Assembly: GCF_030848505.1 (NCBI RefSeq)
Contig: NZ_JAVDDU010000001.1
Location: 186,001 to 250,000, forward strand
DNA from: Marinimicrobium hydrolyticum
GTDB lineage: Bacteria > Pseudomonadota > Gammaproteobacteria > Pseudomonadales > Cellvibrionaceae
Direction: 5' to 3'
DNA: 64,000 nt
Shown: positions 19,234-27,796 of the stretch, piece after piece
Position numbering within the stretch: the stretch's first letter is position 1
Layout of the letters: every line of letters starts with the position of its first letter
Translations under genes and position numbers: made by a program
The notes under the pieces: model-generated
What the model was told of the DNA's origin: nothing
What the model saw: the letters and a program-made list of their open reading frames with translations, nothing else
Database searches by the model: none

Positions 19234-19395
19234 TGATGATCCCAAGGGATTGCTTCGTTTTTATAATTTTAACGCTGCCCAGGGGGAAAGCAAGCGCGGG
19301 CATCCGATATAACGCTTGCGGAAGCCAATTCGGCGGTGGACGGGTCGTCAAGTTGTGAAAATTGACTTGATGCCCGCCACCCAATGAAGACCCGC

Positions 19396-19779
19396 CTAGT
19401 GAAAAGCGCTCGGGCGGTTATCGGTGCAACGCAGCAACCAGTCGGCGAGGGAGACCCAATCTTCCAGCAGGCGGTGCACCAGTTTCAGCTGCTCAGGATC
19501 TTCGTGATCCTCCAGGGCTCTATTGCCCAGATCCGTCAAAGCGGCGAGCACCTGGCCCACGGTTTCGGCTTCCAGGCTGGATATGAGCGCCGCATTGAGC
19601 GGAGGCTGGGTTACCCGGATTCCAGTGCGGCGCCCCGGAGGCGCTTCTTTAATATTCGCCAGTGCGTTGTGCACGACCTCCGCCAGAGATGGGTTATGAT
19701 GGCGCAGCAAATCTGAAGTGAGGGCCAGTGCGGCGGCACTGAGTGCGGTATTGGAGTAATCGTATTTCGCTTGCGGCAT
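19396..19779 (-). CDS. Conserved hypothetical protein
   Basis: A 127-residue mostly helical soluble protein of unknown function. It has no signal peptide, membrane segment or metal motif that I can recognise. The C-terminal half (ALISSLEAETVGQVLAALTDLGNRAL, then LVHRLLEDWVSLADWLLRC) is amphipathic and may dimerise. It is divergent from tusA, so the 140 bases between them may hold promoters for both. The good codon pattern and plausible start make it a likely real gene. Confidence 0.6.
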   Translation of the reverse strand: MPQAKYDYSNTALSAAALALTSDLLRHHNPSLAEVVHNALANIKEAPPGRRTGIRVTQPPLNAALISSLEAETVGQVLAALTDLGNRALEDHEDPEQLKLVHRLLEDWVSLADWLLRCTDNRPSAFH

Positions 19780-19921
19780 TAATTGGTTACTTCTTCTAAG
19801 AGTGACAAGATTTTTTTATGGAGACCGCGTCGAGCCACCAATGGGCCCGTGCGTCCTTATCATTTGCAAGTCTAGCAGGCGATTTCCGGATGCACCGACA
19901 ATTCATAGAATAAGTGAGACT

Positions 19922-20158
19922 ATGAGCATTACTGCTAATAAACTTTTGGATGCCTCCGGCCTTCTGTGCCCAGAGCCGGTGATGCTATTGCATCGTGCGG
20001 TGCGCGAAGCAGAGGTGGGGGAGGTCATTAAAATGTTGGCTACAGACCCTTCAACGACGCGGGATGTGCCCAAATTCTGCCACTTTCTCGGGCACGAACT
20101 GCTGGAACAGTCCGAGGAAGAAAGCACCTACTGCTATTACATCCGCAAGACGGTTTGA
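19922..20158 (+). CDS. tusA: Sulfur carrier protein TusA
   Basis: A 78-residue TusA/SirA-family protein. The hallmark N-terminal motif is LLDASGLLCPEPVMLLHRAV, whose cysteine carries persulfide. TusA receives sulfur from IscS and passes it to TusBCD for 2-thiouridine synthesis at tRNA wobble positions, with effects on molybdenum cofactor. The ATG at 19922 is chosen because family members start just before the LD.SGL..P box. A hairpin terminator follows at 20198. Confidence 0.93.
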   Translation: MSITANKLLDASGLLCPEPVMLLHRAVREAEVGEVIKMLATDPSTTRDVPKFCHFLGHELLEQSEEESTYCYYIRKTV

Positions 20159-20197
20159 GCGTTTTTAAACTGAGTGTGTGCAGAAGCTTGAAAGGAG

Positions 20198-20230
20198 AGC
20201 GCCACCCATTGGGTGGCGCTTAAATCATTT
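20198..20230 (+). terminator. Hairpin between convergent tusA and a hypothetical gene
   Basis: A 10-bp perfect stem (AGCGCCACCC and its complement) with loop ATT, followed on + by TAAATCATTTT. The T-run is weak, but the position between converging genes fits a terminator for tusA and possibly for both strands. Confidence 0.65.
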
Positions 20231-20235
20231 TGAGA

Positions 20236-20934
20236 TCAGTTTCCATCCACTAACAAAGAAATTGCAGCCAGCGCTTCCGGGTCTTCGGCTTTGATTTTGT
20301 TGGCAATCTGATGTTGAAAAAAGTAGCGAAAGGTTTCGCTGCCTTGCGCTGGATAGAGGCACTCGTCGCCAGGCAAAACCGGCGTACTGTTGACCTTGCT
20401 GATGTCCGTCAGCATGCCGTAAATACTGCCGTCGTGAAGCAGGCGCCAGCTGACCACTTCCACCAGTGACAGTTTGTTGGTCTCTTCGGTCGCCAATACG
20501 GCATGGGTGCCGATGGTGTCCGGTAGCTCCTGTACCACGTCGTCGTCGTTTTCGCACTGCAGCTCGTAATACTCGGCGGCCGTTTCCAGTTCGATGACTT
20601 TGTGCACGGGGGCTTCAAAGAATACTTCGTCGATGCCCGCGTCGTAGTAACCTTCCCACTGGCCGTTAAGTGGGTCGCAGATGTCCGGGCAGGCAACAAT
20701 ATCGTTGAGCCAGGGCACAAGCCCAACCACTTCGCCATCGGCTCTAAGGCCCCAGCAGAGTACTTTTAGGCTAAACAGTTTGTCGGAGTTGGTGTCGTTG
20801 GAGTACAGCATCTCCAGGCCATCCAGCTCGGGGGCGAGACGTATGAAGCGCTGGTCATGCAGTTCGGACAGAGTCTTTCCCGAGAAGAGATCGACCACAT
20901 TGTCCGTGTTGTGGCTTGGGCGTGAGGTATTCAT
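20236..20934 (-). CDS. Conserved hypothetical protein, acidic
   Basis: A 232-residue soluble acidic protein of unknown function. It starts MNTSRPSHNTDNVVDLFSG behind a strong Shine-Dalgarno sequence (AGGAGGTG), which decides the start over an upstream in-frame methionine. No catalytic motif is recognised. Two similar halves may exist: SLKVLCWGLRADGEVVGLVPWLNDI and SLVEVVSWRLLHDGSIYGMLTDIS, both describing a beta-strand segment followed by a W/L-rich turn. That suggests an internal duplication. Confidence 0.7.
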   Translation of the reverse strand: MNTSRPSHNTDNVVDLFSGKTLSELHDQRFIRLAPELDGLEMLYSNDTNSDKLFSLKVLCWGLRADGEVVGLVPWLNDIVACPDICDPLNGQWEGYYDAGIDEVFFEAPVHKVIELETAAEYYELQCENDDDVVQELPDTIGTHAVLATEETNKLSLVEVVSWRLLHDGSIYGMLTDISKVNSTPVLPGDECLYPAQGSETFRYFFQHQIANKIKAEDPEALAAISLLVDGN

Positions 20935-21109
20935 AATACACCTCCTAACTGAGGCTGAGGCTAGCGTTGGCAGCCCGAAGACATGATGGCCAAAGAAGAC
21001 CATCACTAGTTAAAGTATAGGTTATAGTGACAAAGCACAATAGCTTGGGACATAAAAACTTGCCGGGATTCCCGGGGGCGAAAAGCGCTGACGGGAGAGG
21101 AAAGAGGTT

Positions 21110-21682
21110 TTGCAAGAAGTTGTCTACAGCAGGCCACACGATAGCGGCCAGTTGATCGAATTGTTCAATCAGACCTTCAGCGCTAGCCACGCTACCTGCC
21201 TGGTAGGCGGTGGCCTGGAACCCGTTTACGAGCCCGCGTTTCGCGCCGGCGATTTAAGCCGCATCGTCTTTACTCAGGATTACTTCGCCAGCGCCCTGCA
21301 TGAGGTCGCCCATTGGTGTGTGGCAGGAGCGCAGCGGCGCCAATTGCCCGATTATGGTTATTGGTACGCGCCCGATGGCCGGAGCGCCGACCAACAGGCG
21401 GAATTTGAGCGCGTCGAGGTCAAGCCCCAGGCTTTGGAGTGGCTGTTTTCCGCCGCCGCGGGCTGGCAGTTTCGGGTGAGCAGTGACAACCTCAGTTTGG
21501 GCTTGGGGCCCAGTGAAGCTTTTCAGCGCGCCATTCATCGCCAAGTTCTGGCCTTCTGCCAGCAGGGTGTGAGCCCGCGGCCCCGCGCCTTTCTTGAGGC
21601 GTTGCTGAGCTATTATCAAGGCGGTGTGACGGTGGAGTCCTGGCTAAAGCCGGCGCGTTTTTCTGGCGGGCCGCAGCGATGA
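21110..21682 (+). CDS. epmC: Elongation factor P hydroxylase EpmC
   Basis: A 190-residue YfcM/EpmC-family protein, which hydroxylates the beta-lysylated lysine of EF-P. The family core ALHEVAHWCVAGAQRR carries the HExxH-like metal motif, followed by DYGYWYAPDGRSADQQAEFERVEVKPQALE. The start is a TTG preceded by GAGAGGAAAGAGG. EF-P and EpmA/EpmB are not in the window. It overlaps the next gene by 4 bases. Confidence 0.9.
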   Translation: MQEVVYSRPHDSGQLIELFNQTFSASHATCLVGGGLEPVYEPAFRAGDLSRIVFTQDYFASALHEVAHWCVAGAQRRQLPDYGYWYAPDGRSADQQAEFERVEVKPQALEWLFSAAAGWQFRVSSDNLSLGLGPSEAFQRAIHRQVLAFCQQGVSPRPRAFLEALLSYYQGGVTVESWLKPARFSGGPQR

Positions 21683-22596
21683 CCTCAGCGACGCCGGCTT
21701 GTCTGATTGACGCCTCGATCTATATCTTCCGCTATTACTTTTCCATGCCCGATAACTGGTTCAGTGAGGAAGAGGGTTACGGGACCGGCGCCGTTTACGG
21801 CTACAGCCTGTTCCTGTTACGTCTGCTGGAAGAGCATCGGCCCAGCCACGTGGCGGCTTGTTATGACGAAAGCCTGGGCCAGTGCTTCCGGAACCAGCTC
21901 TATCCCGGTTATAAGGCCAGCCGAGCTCTGCCGGATGAGGCTCTGGCCTTCCAGTTGCACGCCTGCCGCCGTTTTGGGGAGTTGCTGGGCATTGCCAGCT
22001 TTGCCAGCGAAACCCACGAGGCGGACGATCTGATCGGTACCTTGGCCCGGGTACTCAGGCGCAGCCCGCGCCCCGTGGCCATTCTGACCCGAGATAAAGA
22101 CCTGGGCCAACTTCTGCGCCGACCCCAGGATTACCTCTGGGACCATGCAGCCGACCTGCAACTGTACGCCCCTGATCTGTACGCCAAAATGGGGGTTCAA
22201 CCCGCCCAGCTGGTGGATTATCTGGCCCTGGTGGGTGACAGCATCGACGATATCCCCGGCGTGCCGGGCATCGGCGCCAAATCCGCTCAGGCTCTGCTAG
22301 CCGAGTACGGGGATCTGGATGAACTGTTCCGCAACCTGGACACCCTGGCCAAGCTGCCGCTACGGGGTGCCCGCGGATTGGCGGCAAAGCTGGAAGCGCA
22401 CCGGGAGCAAATTGAGATATCCCGACAGTTGGCGCTTATCGTGGAAGATCTGCCCTTGGCCATTAAAATCGCCGATCTGCGCCGTGGCGCCGTGAATTGG
22501 GCCGGGATGACGGAATTTGCCCGTGAGATGGGCTTTGGGGACCGTTTTCTAACCCGTGCACGCAAGGCCCTCGAGCCCGTCCAAACCGTTTCTTAA
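21679..22596 (+). CDS. xni: 5'-3' exonuclease / flap endonuclease (Xni-like)
   Basis: A 305-residue enzyme of the 5'-nuclease family, similar to the N-terminal domain of DNA polymerase I and to Xni/ExoIX. Metal-binding acidic clusters are visible: LIDASIYIFR, ETHEADDLIGTLA, ILTRDKDLGQLL, and the helix-hairpin-helix block LVGDSIDDIPGVPGIGAKSAQ. It is longer than E. coli Xni (251). It retains the early Asp (LIDAS) and the EADD cluster, so it is probably catalytically active. It overlaps epmC by 4 bases, an operon arrangement without an obvious functional tie. Confidence 0.88.
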   Translation: MTSATPACLIDASIYIFRYYFSMPDNWFSEEEGYGTGAVYGYSLFLLRLLEEHRPSHVAACYDESLGQCFRNQLYPGYKASRALPDEALAFQLHACRRFGELLGIASFASETHEADDLIGTLARVLRRSPRPVAILTRDKDLGQLLRRPQDYLWDHAADLQLYAPDLYAKMGVQPAQLVDYLALVGDSIDDIPGVPGIGAKSAQALLAEYGDLDELFRNLDTLAKLPLRGARGLAAKLEAHREQIEISRQLALIVEDLPLAIKIADLRRGAVNWAGMTEFAREMGFGDRFLTRARKALEPVQTVS

Positions 22597-22628
22597 ACTC
22601 ACCTCACGCACTAATTTACAGGATCACT

Positions 22629-23759
22629 ATGCGCATCATTGCCGACGAAAATATTCCCTTGGTGGAGGAGTTTTTTGCCCATTTGGGAGAGATCATCCGT
22701 TTACCGGGGCGGGGCATGCGCCCCGAGGACTTAAAAGGCGCCGACGCTCTGTTGGTACGCTCGGTCACTCAAGTGGACGAGTCGTTACTCAGGGACAGCC
22801 AGGTCAAGTTTGTGGGCACCTGCACCATCGGCGTGGATCACCTGGATCAAAAGTACCTGGATCAGGCGGGCATTGGCTGGGCCAGCGCCCCCGGTTGTAA
22901 CGCCAATTCAGTGGTGGAATATGTGTACGCCGCACTGGCGCATCTGGACGTGGATTGGTCCGGTCGCCGGGTAGGTATCATTGGTTGCGGCAACGTGGGC
23001 GGTTTTTTACACCGACGCTTGCGAGCCCAGGGGGTGGAATGCCGCTGCTACGACCCCTTTTTGACGTTGGAAGATAATCCAGACCTGACCGATCTGGATG
23101 CCGTGCTGGACTGCGACATTGTGTGCCTGCACACGCCACTGACCACCGATGGACCGCACCCGAGCCGGCACTTGCTGAGCGATGCGGAGCTGGCGCGTTT
23201 GCGCCCCGGGACGGTACTGCTCAACGCGGGTCGTGGACCGGTGATCGACAATGCCGCTTTGTTGCGGCGCTTGGAGGCGGCTGTCGATCTGCAAGTGGTG
23301 TTGGATGTGTGGGAGCCGGAGCCGGATATTTCCCGTGAGTTGCTGGCCAAGGTGTCCTTGGGTACGCCGCATATCGCGGGCTACAGTTACGACGGCAAAA
23401 TTACCGGCACGGCGATGATTTATAACGCTTTGTGCCAACAGTTGGGTATTGAGCCCGAGCGCAACCTTGAACAGCTTTTGCCCCCGGTGGCGCAGAATCG
23501 CTTGAGGGTTTCCGCCAAAGACGGCTGGCTCGCCCAGCGGGCGTTGATTCCACAGATTTACGCGATTGCGGAGGATGATCGGCGTTTACGCGAGTTGGCG
23601 CAGCGAGCTGAGCAGGGGCAAGAAGATTTTGCGAAGGGTTTTGACCGGCTCCGTAAGCAGTATCCAATTCGACGGGAGTTCGGAAATTATCAGCTTGAGT
23701 TTGAGTCTGGCGCTGAGGCAAGTGCTGAGCGATTGGCCGCGCTGGGGTTTAAGGTTTAG
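22629..23759 (+). CDS. pdxB: Erythronate-4-phosphate dehydrogenase PdxB
   Basis: A 376-residue D-2-hydroxyacid dehydrogenase catalysing the second step of DXP-dependent pyridoxal phosphate synthesis. It starts MRIIADENIPLVEEFF, characteristic of PdxB. The NAD site is VGIIGCGNVGGFLHRRL near residue 118, the catalytic Arg lies in LNAGRGPVIDN, the Glu in DVWEPEPD, and the His in TPHIAGYS. The C-terminal dimerisation domain of PdxB is present. Length is normal. Confidence 0.95.
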   Translation: MRIIADENIPLVEEFFAHLGEIIRLPGRGMRPEDLKGADALLVRSVTQVDESLLRDSQVKFVGTCTIGVDHLDQKYLDQAGIGWASAPGCNANSVVEYVYAALAHLDVDWSGRRVGIIGCGNVGGFLHRRLRAQGVECRCYDPFLTLEDNPDLTDLDAVLDCDIVCLHTPLTTDGPHPSRHLLSDAELARLRPGTVLLNAGRGPVIDNAALLRRLEAAVDLQVVLDVWEPEPDISRELLAKVSLGTPHIAGYSYDGKITGTAMIYNALCQQLGIEPERNLEQLLPPVAQNRLRVSAKDGWLAQRALIPQIYAIAEDDRRLRELAQRAEQGQEDFAKGFDRLRKQYPIRREFGNYQLEFESGAEASAERLAALGFKV

Positions 23760-23823
23760 TTAGATATTGATGAGCTTCGATTGCGCTCAGGCTCTCCATT
23801 GACAATGGTCACGGGGTTAGAGT

Positions 23824-23930
23824 GAGGGCGACTGGGGAGTCTATTCCAGAAACGCAGTGAACACATCCGTGTGGCTCCTGCGCGTCATCCCTGACGCGAA
23901 GGTTCTGGAATAGACTCCCCAGTCGCCCTC
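23824..23930 (-). repeat. GGA-loop two-hairpin element, copy B
   Basis: The most perfect copy. A 28-bp outer stem (23824-23851 with 23903-23930) has no mismatch. The core reads on the - strand with hairpin 1 (23880-23897, stem CGCGTCA, loop AGGGAT) and hairpin 2 (ACACGGATGTG). It pairs with copy C in opposite orientation, within the 436-base gap between pdxB and a hypothetical gene; nothing else was recognised there. Confidence 0.88.
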
Positions 23931-24036
23931 GGTGCCAGTCGATACAGAGAAGTCGCATTGATTTGGGTTACTTGGAGAGGCCGCTTTTCTCGGGAACATT
24001 GGCGGGTTGAGCTACTGACCTAGATGCAGCCACGGA

Positions 24037-24145
24037 GCCCGGGAGTAGGGTGAGAGGTTATGGAGCCTTCGCGTCATGGATGACGCGCAGGAGCTACAGG
24101 GAAGTATTTACCGCGTCTCCAGAACCTCTCACCCTACTTCCGGGC
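24037..24145 (+). repeat. GGA-loop two-hairpin element, copy C
   Basis: Opposite orientation to copy B. The outer stem is 24037-24064 with 24118-24145 (26 of 28 pairs), of a sequence unrelated to the stem of copy B. The core on + has hairpin 1 CGCGTCATGGATGACGCG (24070-24087), linker CAGGAGC, and hairpin 2 TACAGGGAAGTA (24095-24106). Confidence 0.88.
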
Positions 24146-24195
24146 GTACTATCTGGAGTCTCCGTAAATAAAGGCTTACAGAGCGGGCCTACAGG

Positions 24196-24669
24196 TTACA
24201 CGTGATGACGAGCTTGACGCAGAAGCTCCAACATAACCTGCTCTATGGCGGAGGAAGAGCCGTGCTGGAGTACCTGGCGCAGCAGATGGGCGCCATTGGT
24301 TTGAGTGGCGACTTCCGGGCCGGGTAGGTCGCCGTTGTCCTGGTCCTGACCCGGAGGCGTCATGCCTGGGATCTCGGCAATGGGTAGGCGGCTGGCGAGC
24401 AGGGTAAATCCGCGTTGAGTCAGCGTGGCCTGATCCAAAGCCTCCTGGCGAACCAGCGATTCGTAGCGGATGTAACCGGACTTCTCCAGCCAGAGCATAG
24501 TGGCAAAACAGGCTTGATGGCGGGGACTGTGCAGGCCGAACTCATCCGGCGTATCCGGGCCAGCGATATCTTCCACAAACAGCATGATTGGGCGCGGAAA
24601 CTGATTAAACAGCTGAATCAGAGTACGCGCCGCGTCTTTGTAAAAATCCGCAATGTGGATATCGGCCAT
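24196..24669 (-). CDS. Conserved hypothetical protein downstream of alaA
   Basis: A 157-residue soluble protein of unknown function. It starts MADIHIADFYKDAARTLIQLFNQFPRPIML, then has DTPDEFGLHSPRHQACFATMLWLEKSGYIRYE. That part could be a winged-helix-like fold (a helical stretch followed by GYIRYESLV and TLTQRGFTLL). It lies 17 bases after alaA on the same strand and is likely co-transcribed. No DNA-binding function can be claimed. Confidence 0.65.
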   Translation of the reverse strand: MADIHIADFYKDAARTLIQLFNQFPRPIMLFVEDIAGPDTPDEFGLHSPRHQACFATMLWLEKSGYIRYESLVRQEALDQATLTQRGFTLLASRLPIAEIPGMTPPGQDQDNGDLPGPEVATQTNGAHLLRQVLQHGSSSAIEQVMLELLRQARHHV

Positions 24670-24686
24670 GATGCTTAGTCAGATCC

Positions 24687-25901
24687 TTATTGCGTATACC
24701 GTTCCAGGAATTCGCCCAAGCGGCCGATGGCCTTGGTGAGCTCATCTTCCCGGGGCAAAAACACAATGCGCAGGTGATCCCGCTCCGGCCAGTTGAACGC
24801 CGTGCCCTGCACCAGAAGAACCTTCTCCCGGATTAGAAAATCCAACACCAACTGTTGATCATCTTTGATTTTGTAGTGATTCAGATCCAGTTTGGGAAAC
24901 AAATAGATGGCGCCCTTGGGTTTGACGCAGCTCATGCCTGGAATCGCATCGATGGCCTTCATGGCTGCATCGCGCTGATCCCGGAGGCGGCCGCCGGGAA
25001 TAATCAATTCGTTGATGCTCTGATAACCGCCAAGCGCCGTCTGCACCGCGTACATACCCGGGACATTGGCGCAAAGCCGCATGGAGGCGAGCATTTCCAG
25101 CCCTTCCAGGTAATTCTTTGCCCGGTGTTTGGCGCCACTGATGATCATCCAGCCAGAGCGAAAACCGGCCAGTCGATAGGATTTGGATAGCCCGTTAAAA
25201 CTGACGCACAGCAGGTCTTCCGCCAAGCGCGCTAGGGGGATGAACTCGGCGTCGTCGTACAGAATTTTGCTGTAGATTTCGTCCGCGAACAAAATCAGGT
25301 TCTTGTCCCGCGCCAGGGAGACGATCTGCTCCAGCACCTCTTTGCTGTACACCGACCCGGTGGGATTATTGGGATTGATGATCACAATACCGCGGGTTTT
25401 GTCGGTAACCTTGCTGGCCATGTCAGCGATATCGGGAAACCAGTCCGACTGCTCATCACACCGGTAATGCACAGCCTTGCCGCCAGCGAGGTTCACCGCT
25501 GCGGTCCACAGAGGGTAGTCGGGTGAGGGCACCAGCACTTCGTCGCCGTTGTTCAGCAACGCCTGCATAGCCATTACGATCAGTTCGCTGACACCGTTGC
25601 CCAGGAAAATATCGTCGATCTCGACGCCGGGAATATCTAGCCGCTGACACTCGTGCATGATGGCTTTGCGCGCGGGGAAAAGCCCCCGGGAGGCAGTGTA
25701 GCCTTCGGCGTTGGGCAGGTTGTAAATGACGTCCTGGATAATTTCATCGGGTGCCGAGAATCCAAACGGCGCGGGGTTACCAATATTCAATTTCAGAATT
25801 CGGTAGCCCTCTTCCTCCATCCGGTACGCGTGTTCCAAAACTGGCCCGCGGATGTCGTAGCAAACCCCTTCCAGCTTAGCGGATTTATTAATGTTGCTCA
25901 T
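24687..25901 (-). CDS. alaA: Alanine aminotransferase AlaA
   Basis: A 404-residue class I PLP aminotransferase, orthologous in appearance to E. coli AlaA (YfbQ), which makes alanine from pyruvate and glutamate. The start MSNINKSAKLEGVCYDIRGPV matches the AlaA N-terminus, which decides it over an ATG 39 bases upstream. The chain includes LKLNIGNPAPFGF, the PLP-Asn region IINPNNPTGSVY, FADEIYSKILYDD, and the Schiff-base lysine in SFNGLSKSYRLAGFRSGW. A small unknown gene follows in the same unit. Confidence 0.93.
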   Translation of the reverse strand: MSNINKSAKLEGVCYDIRGPVLEHAYRMEEEGYRILKLNIGNPAPFGFSAPDEIIQDVIYNLPNAEGYTASRGLFPARKAIMHECQRLDIPGVEIDDIFLGNGVSELIVMAMQALLNNGDEVLVPSPDYPLWTAAVNLAGGKAVHYRCDEQSDWFPDIADMASKVTDKTRGIVIINPNNPTGSVYSKEVLEQIVSLARDKNLILFADEIYSKILYDDAEFIPLARLAEDLLCVSFNGLSKSYRLAGFRSGWMIISGAKHRAKNYLEGLEMLASMRLCANVPGMYAVQTALGGYQSINELIIPGGRLRDQRDAAMKAIDAIPGMSCVKPKGAIYLFPKLDLNHYKIKDDQQLVLDFLIREKVLLVQGTAFNWPERDHLRIVFLPREDELTKAIGRLGEFLERYTQ

Positions 25902-25995
25902 TTGCAGTAAGATGTCCTGATCGAAAGCGTGATAATTCACAGATCATCGGGTTTATCTTGGCCGTGTGTCAAGGGAAACCCTAACGGTGGCAGCC

Positions 25996-26391
25996 ATGAA
26001 AGAACCAAAGAAATTAACCGAGGCGGATTGGCGCGAAAGGCTGAGTCCAGAAGAGTACCGCATTTGCCGGGAAAAAGGCACCGAGCCTCCGTTTTCCGGG
26101 GCCTACTGGGATGTTTTCAAGGAGGGTATTTACCGCTGCCGCTGTTGTGGCGAGCCCCTGTTTGATTCAGGGAGCAAGTTTGACGCCGGTTGTGGTTGGC
26201 CGAGCTTCTACGCGCCAGTGGAGGGTGGGAAAATCCAGGAGGAGTTTGATTCCAGTCACGGCATGCGTCGCACCGAGGTGTTGTGTCGCCAGTGTGGTGC
26301 CCATCTGGGGCATGTGTTTCCCGACGGGCCGGCGCCTACTGGCCTGCGTTATTGCATCAATTCCGCCTCCGTCACTCTGGACGAAACCTAG
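25996..26391 (+). CDS. msrB: Peptide methionine-R-sulfoxide reductase MsrB
   Basis: A 131-residue repair enzyme reducing methionine-R-sulfoxide. Zinc cysteines are present as CRCCGEPL and [15 protein letters not shown], and the catalytic cysteine in [11 protein letters not shown]. The start [21 protein letters not shown] is usual for the family. It diverges from alaA, with the promoter space between them only about 95 bases. Confidence 0.95.
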   Translation: MKEPKKLTEADWRERLSPEEYRICREKGTEPPFSGAYWDVFKEGIYRCRCCGEPLFDSGSKFDAGCGWPSFYAPVEGGKIQEEFDSSHGMRRTEVLCRQCGAHLGHVFPDGPAPTGLRYCINSASVTLDET

Positions 26392-26409
26392 CGACAATGA
26401 GGCGGCGCT

Positions 26410-27183
26410 TCAGTCGTAGATCTGCTTCTTCTTCCAACTTTCATCCGTCTCCCCAAACTGTTCCCACTCTTTGTTCTCCGTGGGTTTTACCTCGTCTTCC
26501 GCTGTAGCGGGTTCTCGGGCCAGCTGGGCTTCCAGTTGGGCGATGACCTCACCGAGCTGAAGAATCTGCTGTTGGTGAGTGTGGCCGGCGTTTTCACGGA
26601 CCAGTAGTTTGCGCGCCAGATTGTAGTAATGCATGGCCAACCTAGGCTTACCGATTTCCCGAGCCTGGCGGGCGTTAAGCGTATAGGCGTCCACGGACAT
26701 TTGCAGGACCAAGCGTTTGATCTGGCTGCTGTACACCTGCGCCTGGGCCTTGCTAACGTTTCCGCGCTCAGCCTGCTGGACAATGTAGTGGTGTAAATCC
26801 TGCAGCTGCCGGCGGATATCCGCCACTTGTTCAGCGCTGTCCAGCCGCGCCGTGCCTGAAGTTTCCTGCTGGCGCACAGTTTCCAGTTCTCTGGAATAGA
26901 GGGAGACTTCCTCTTTGTGCGATCGATCACGAGGCTCAAGGTGGCTGAGTTGATCCGCAGCGTCAATAAGCGCCTGATACAGGACTTGGCTGAGCTCTTT
27001 GGTCAAAAAGCCTGATGGGAAGCTAACCAGCATGCGTTTGAAGCTACGCTGCCGGTGCTTGAGGGCTGCAATGAGACGCTGACGCCGCTTGCGACGCTTT
27101 TCCAGAGCCTGGTAGATAAAGGCATAGCCGATCAGGACTATCAGCAAGCCCACAATGACGAAAGCAATAGAAAGTGAAGACAT
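26410..27183 (-). CDS. Membrane-anchored hypothetical protein with coiled coil
   Basis: A 257-residue protein with an N-terminal membrane segment (IAFVIVGLLIVLIGYAFIYQAL, residues 6-27), a very basic juxtamembrane run (EKRRKRRQRLIAALKHRQR), and a mostly helical cytoplasmic region with likely coiled coil (VADIRRQLQDLHHYIVQQAERG). No family was recognised. It converges on msrB with an 18-base gap. Confidence 0.7.
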   Translation of the reverse strand: MSSLSIAFVIVGLLIVLIGYAFIYQALEKRRKRRQRLIAALKHRQRSFKRMLVSFPSGFLTKELSQVLYQALIDAADQLSHLEPRDRSHKEEVSLYSRELETVRQQETSGTARLDSAEQVADIRRQLQDLHHYIVQQAERGNVSKAQAQVYSSQIKRLVLQMSVDAYTLNARQAREIGKPRLAMHYYNLARKLLVRENAGHTHQQQILQLGEVIAQLEAQLAREPATAEDEVKPTENKEWEQFGETDESWKKKQIYD

Positions 27184-27326
27184 AGGCCGCCAGTCGGGTG
27201 GATTAGGGTTGGCGTCGTCGCCTGAGGATCAGTATAGCACCAAAAAAGCGCTTGTCTTTTTAGTAGGCGACATAGGTCTTTGGGGTAAGTCCCTGTTTAA
27301 TCAGTGATAAAAAGTCAGTAAAAGTG

Positions 27327-27355
27327 TTGACAGACTCCAGCCCGCTACTTAGAAT
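27327..27355 (+). promoter_or_regulatory. Sigma-70 promoter of the tRNA-Glu/tRNA-Gly unit
   Basis: TTGACA at 27327-27332 and TAGAAT at 27350-27355 with a 17-base spacer, followed by a GC-rich discriminator (GCGCCCC). This is typical of strong, stringently controlled stable-RNA promoters. It lies about 40 bases before tRNA-Glu. Confidence 0.85.
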
Positions 27356-27395
27356 GCGCCCCACTTCTGACGTCGATGACGCAGGAGGTTTCTGG

Positions 27396-27471
27396 GTCCC
27401 CTTCGTCTAGTGGCCTAGGACACTGCCCTTTCACGGCAGTAACAGGGGTTCGACTCCCCTAGGGGACGCCA
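27396..27471 (+). tRNA. tRNA-Glu (anticodon TTC)
   Basis: A 76-base tRNA with acceptor arm GTCCCCT paired to AGGGGAC, discriminator G and encoded CCA. The anticodon arm CTGCC-CTTTCAC-GGCAG gives TTC. The T-loop is GGTTCGACTCC. It is separated from tRNA-Gly by two bases, so the pair is one transcript. Confidence 0.97.
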
Positions 27472-27473
27472 AC

Positions 27474-27549
<76 letters not shown>

Positions 27550-27560
27550 ATTCGACAAGA

Positions 27561-27588
27561 AAAGCTGGCCATTGGCCGGCTTTTTTTG
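27561..27588 (+). terminator. Terminator after tRNA-Gly
   Basis: GC-rich stem AGCTGGCC/GGCCGGCT with ATT loop and a T7 tract: a normal intrinsic terminator for the tRNA-Glu/Gly transcript. Confidence 0.88.
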
Positions 27589-27620
27589 TGCCCGAAATTT
27601 GGGTGGCAGTCGTCCGCGAC

Positions 27621-27730
27621 GGAAAACGAGACTAAGTCTCGTTGCACTCGGGCCATCCATGGCCCTCGCCCCTACGGGGCAGCCTGCGGCTGTGCCAATC
27701 GGCTTTCCATGCCGATTGGTCCCGCTCCAA
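27621..27730 (-). repeat. tRNA-Gly-associated GGA-loop element, unit 1
   Basis: The unit starts with the reverse complement of the tRNA-Gly T-arm/acceptor junction (GGAAAACGAGACT at 27621) and ends with the tRNA 3' end TCCCGCTCCAA (27720-27730). Read on -, hairpin 1 (27695-27719, stem CCAATCGGC) has loop ATGGAAA and hairpin 2 (27650-27665, stem GGGCC) has loop ATGGAT. The linker between them contains GCAGGC and CCCCGTAGGGG. The terminator copy at 27736-27766 follows. Confidence 0.8.
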
Positions 27731-27735
27731 TACTT

Positions 27736-27766
27736 AAAAAGCCGGCTTCGTGTCGGCTTTTTTTTG
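27736..27766 (+). terminator. Repeated terminator copy after the tRNA-Gly 3' end repeat
   Basis: Stem AAGCCGGC/GTCGGCTT with T8. It is repeated almost identically at 28006-28036, each time 5 bases after a copy of the tRNA-Gly 3' end. The native terminator at 27561 has a different stem. Confidence 0.8.
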
Positions 27767-27796
27767 CCTGGAATTTGAGTAGTTTCGATCCACCAC

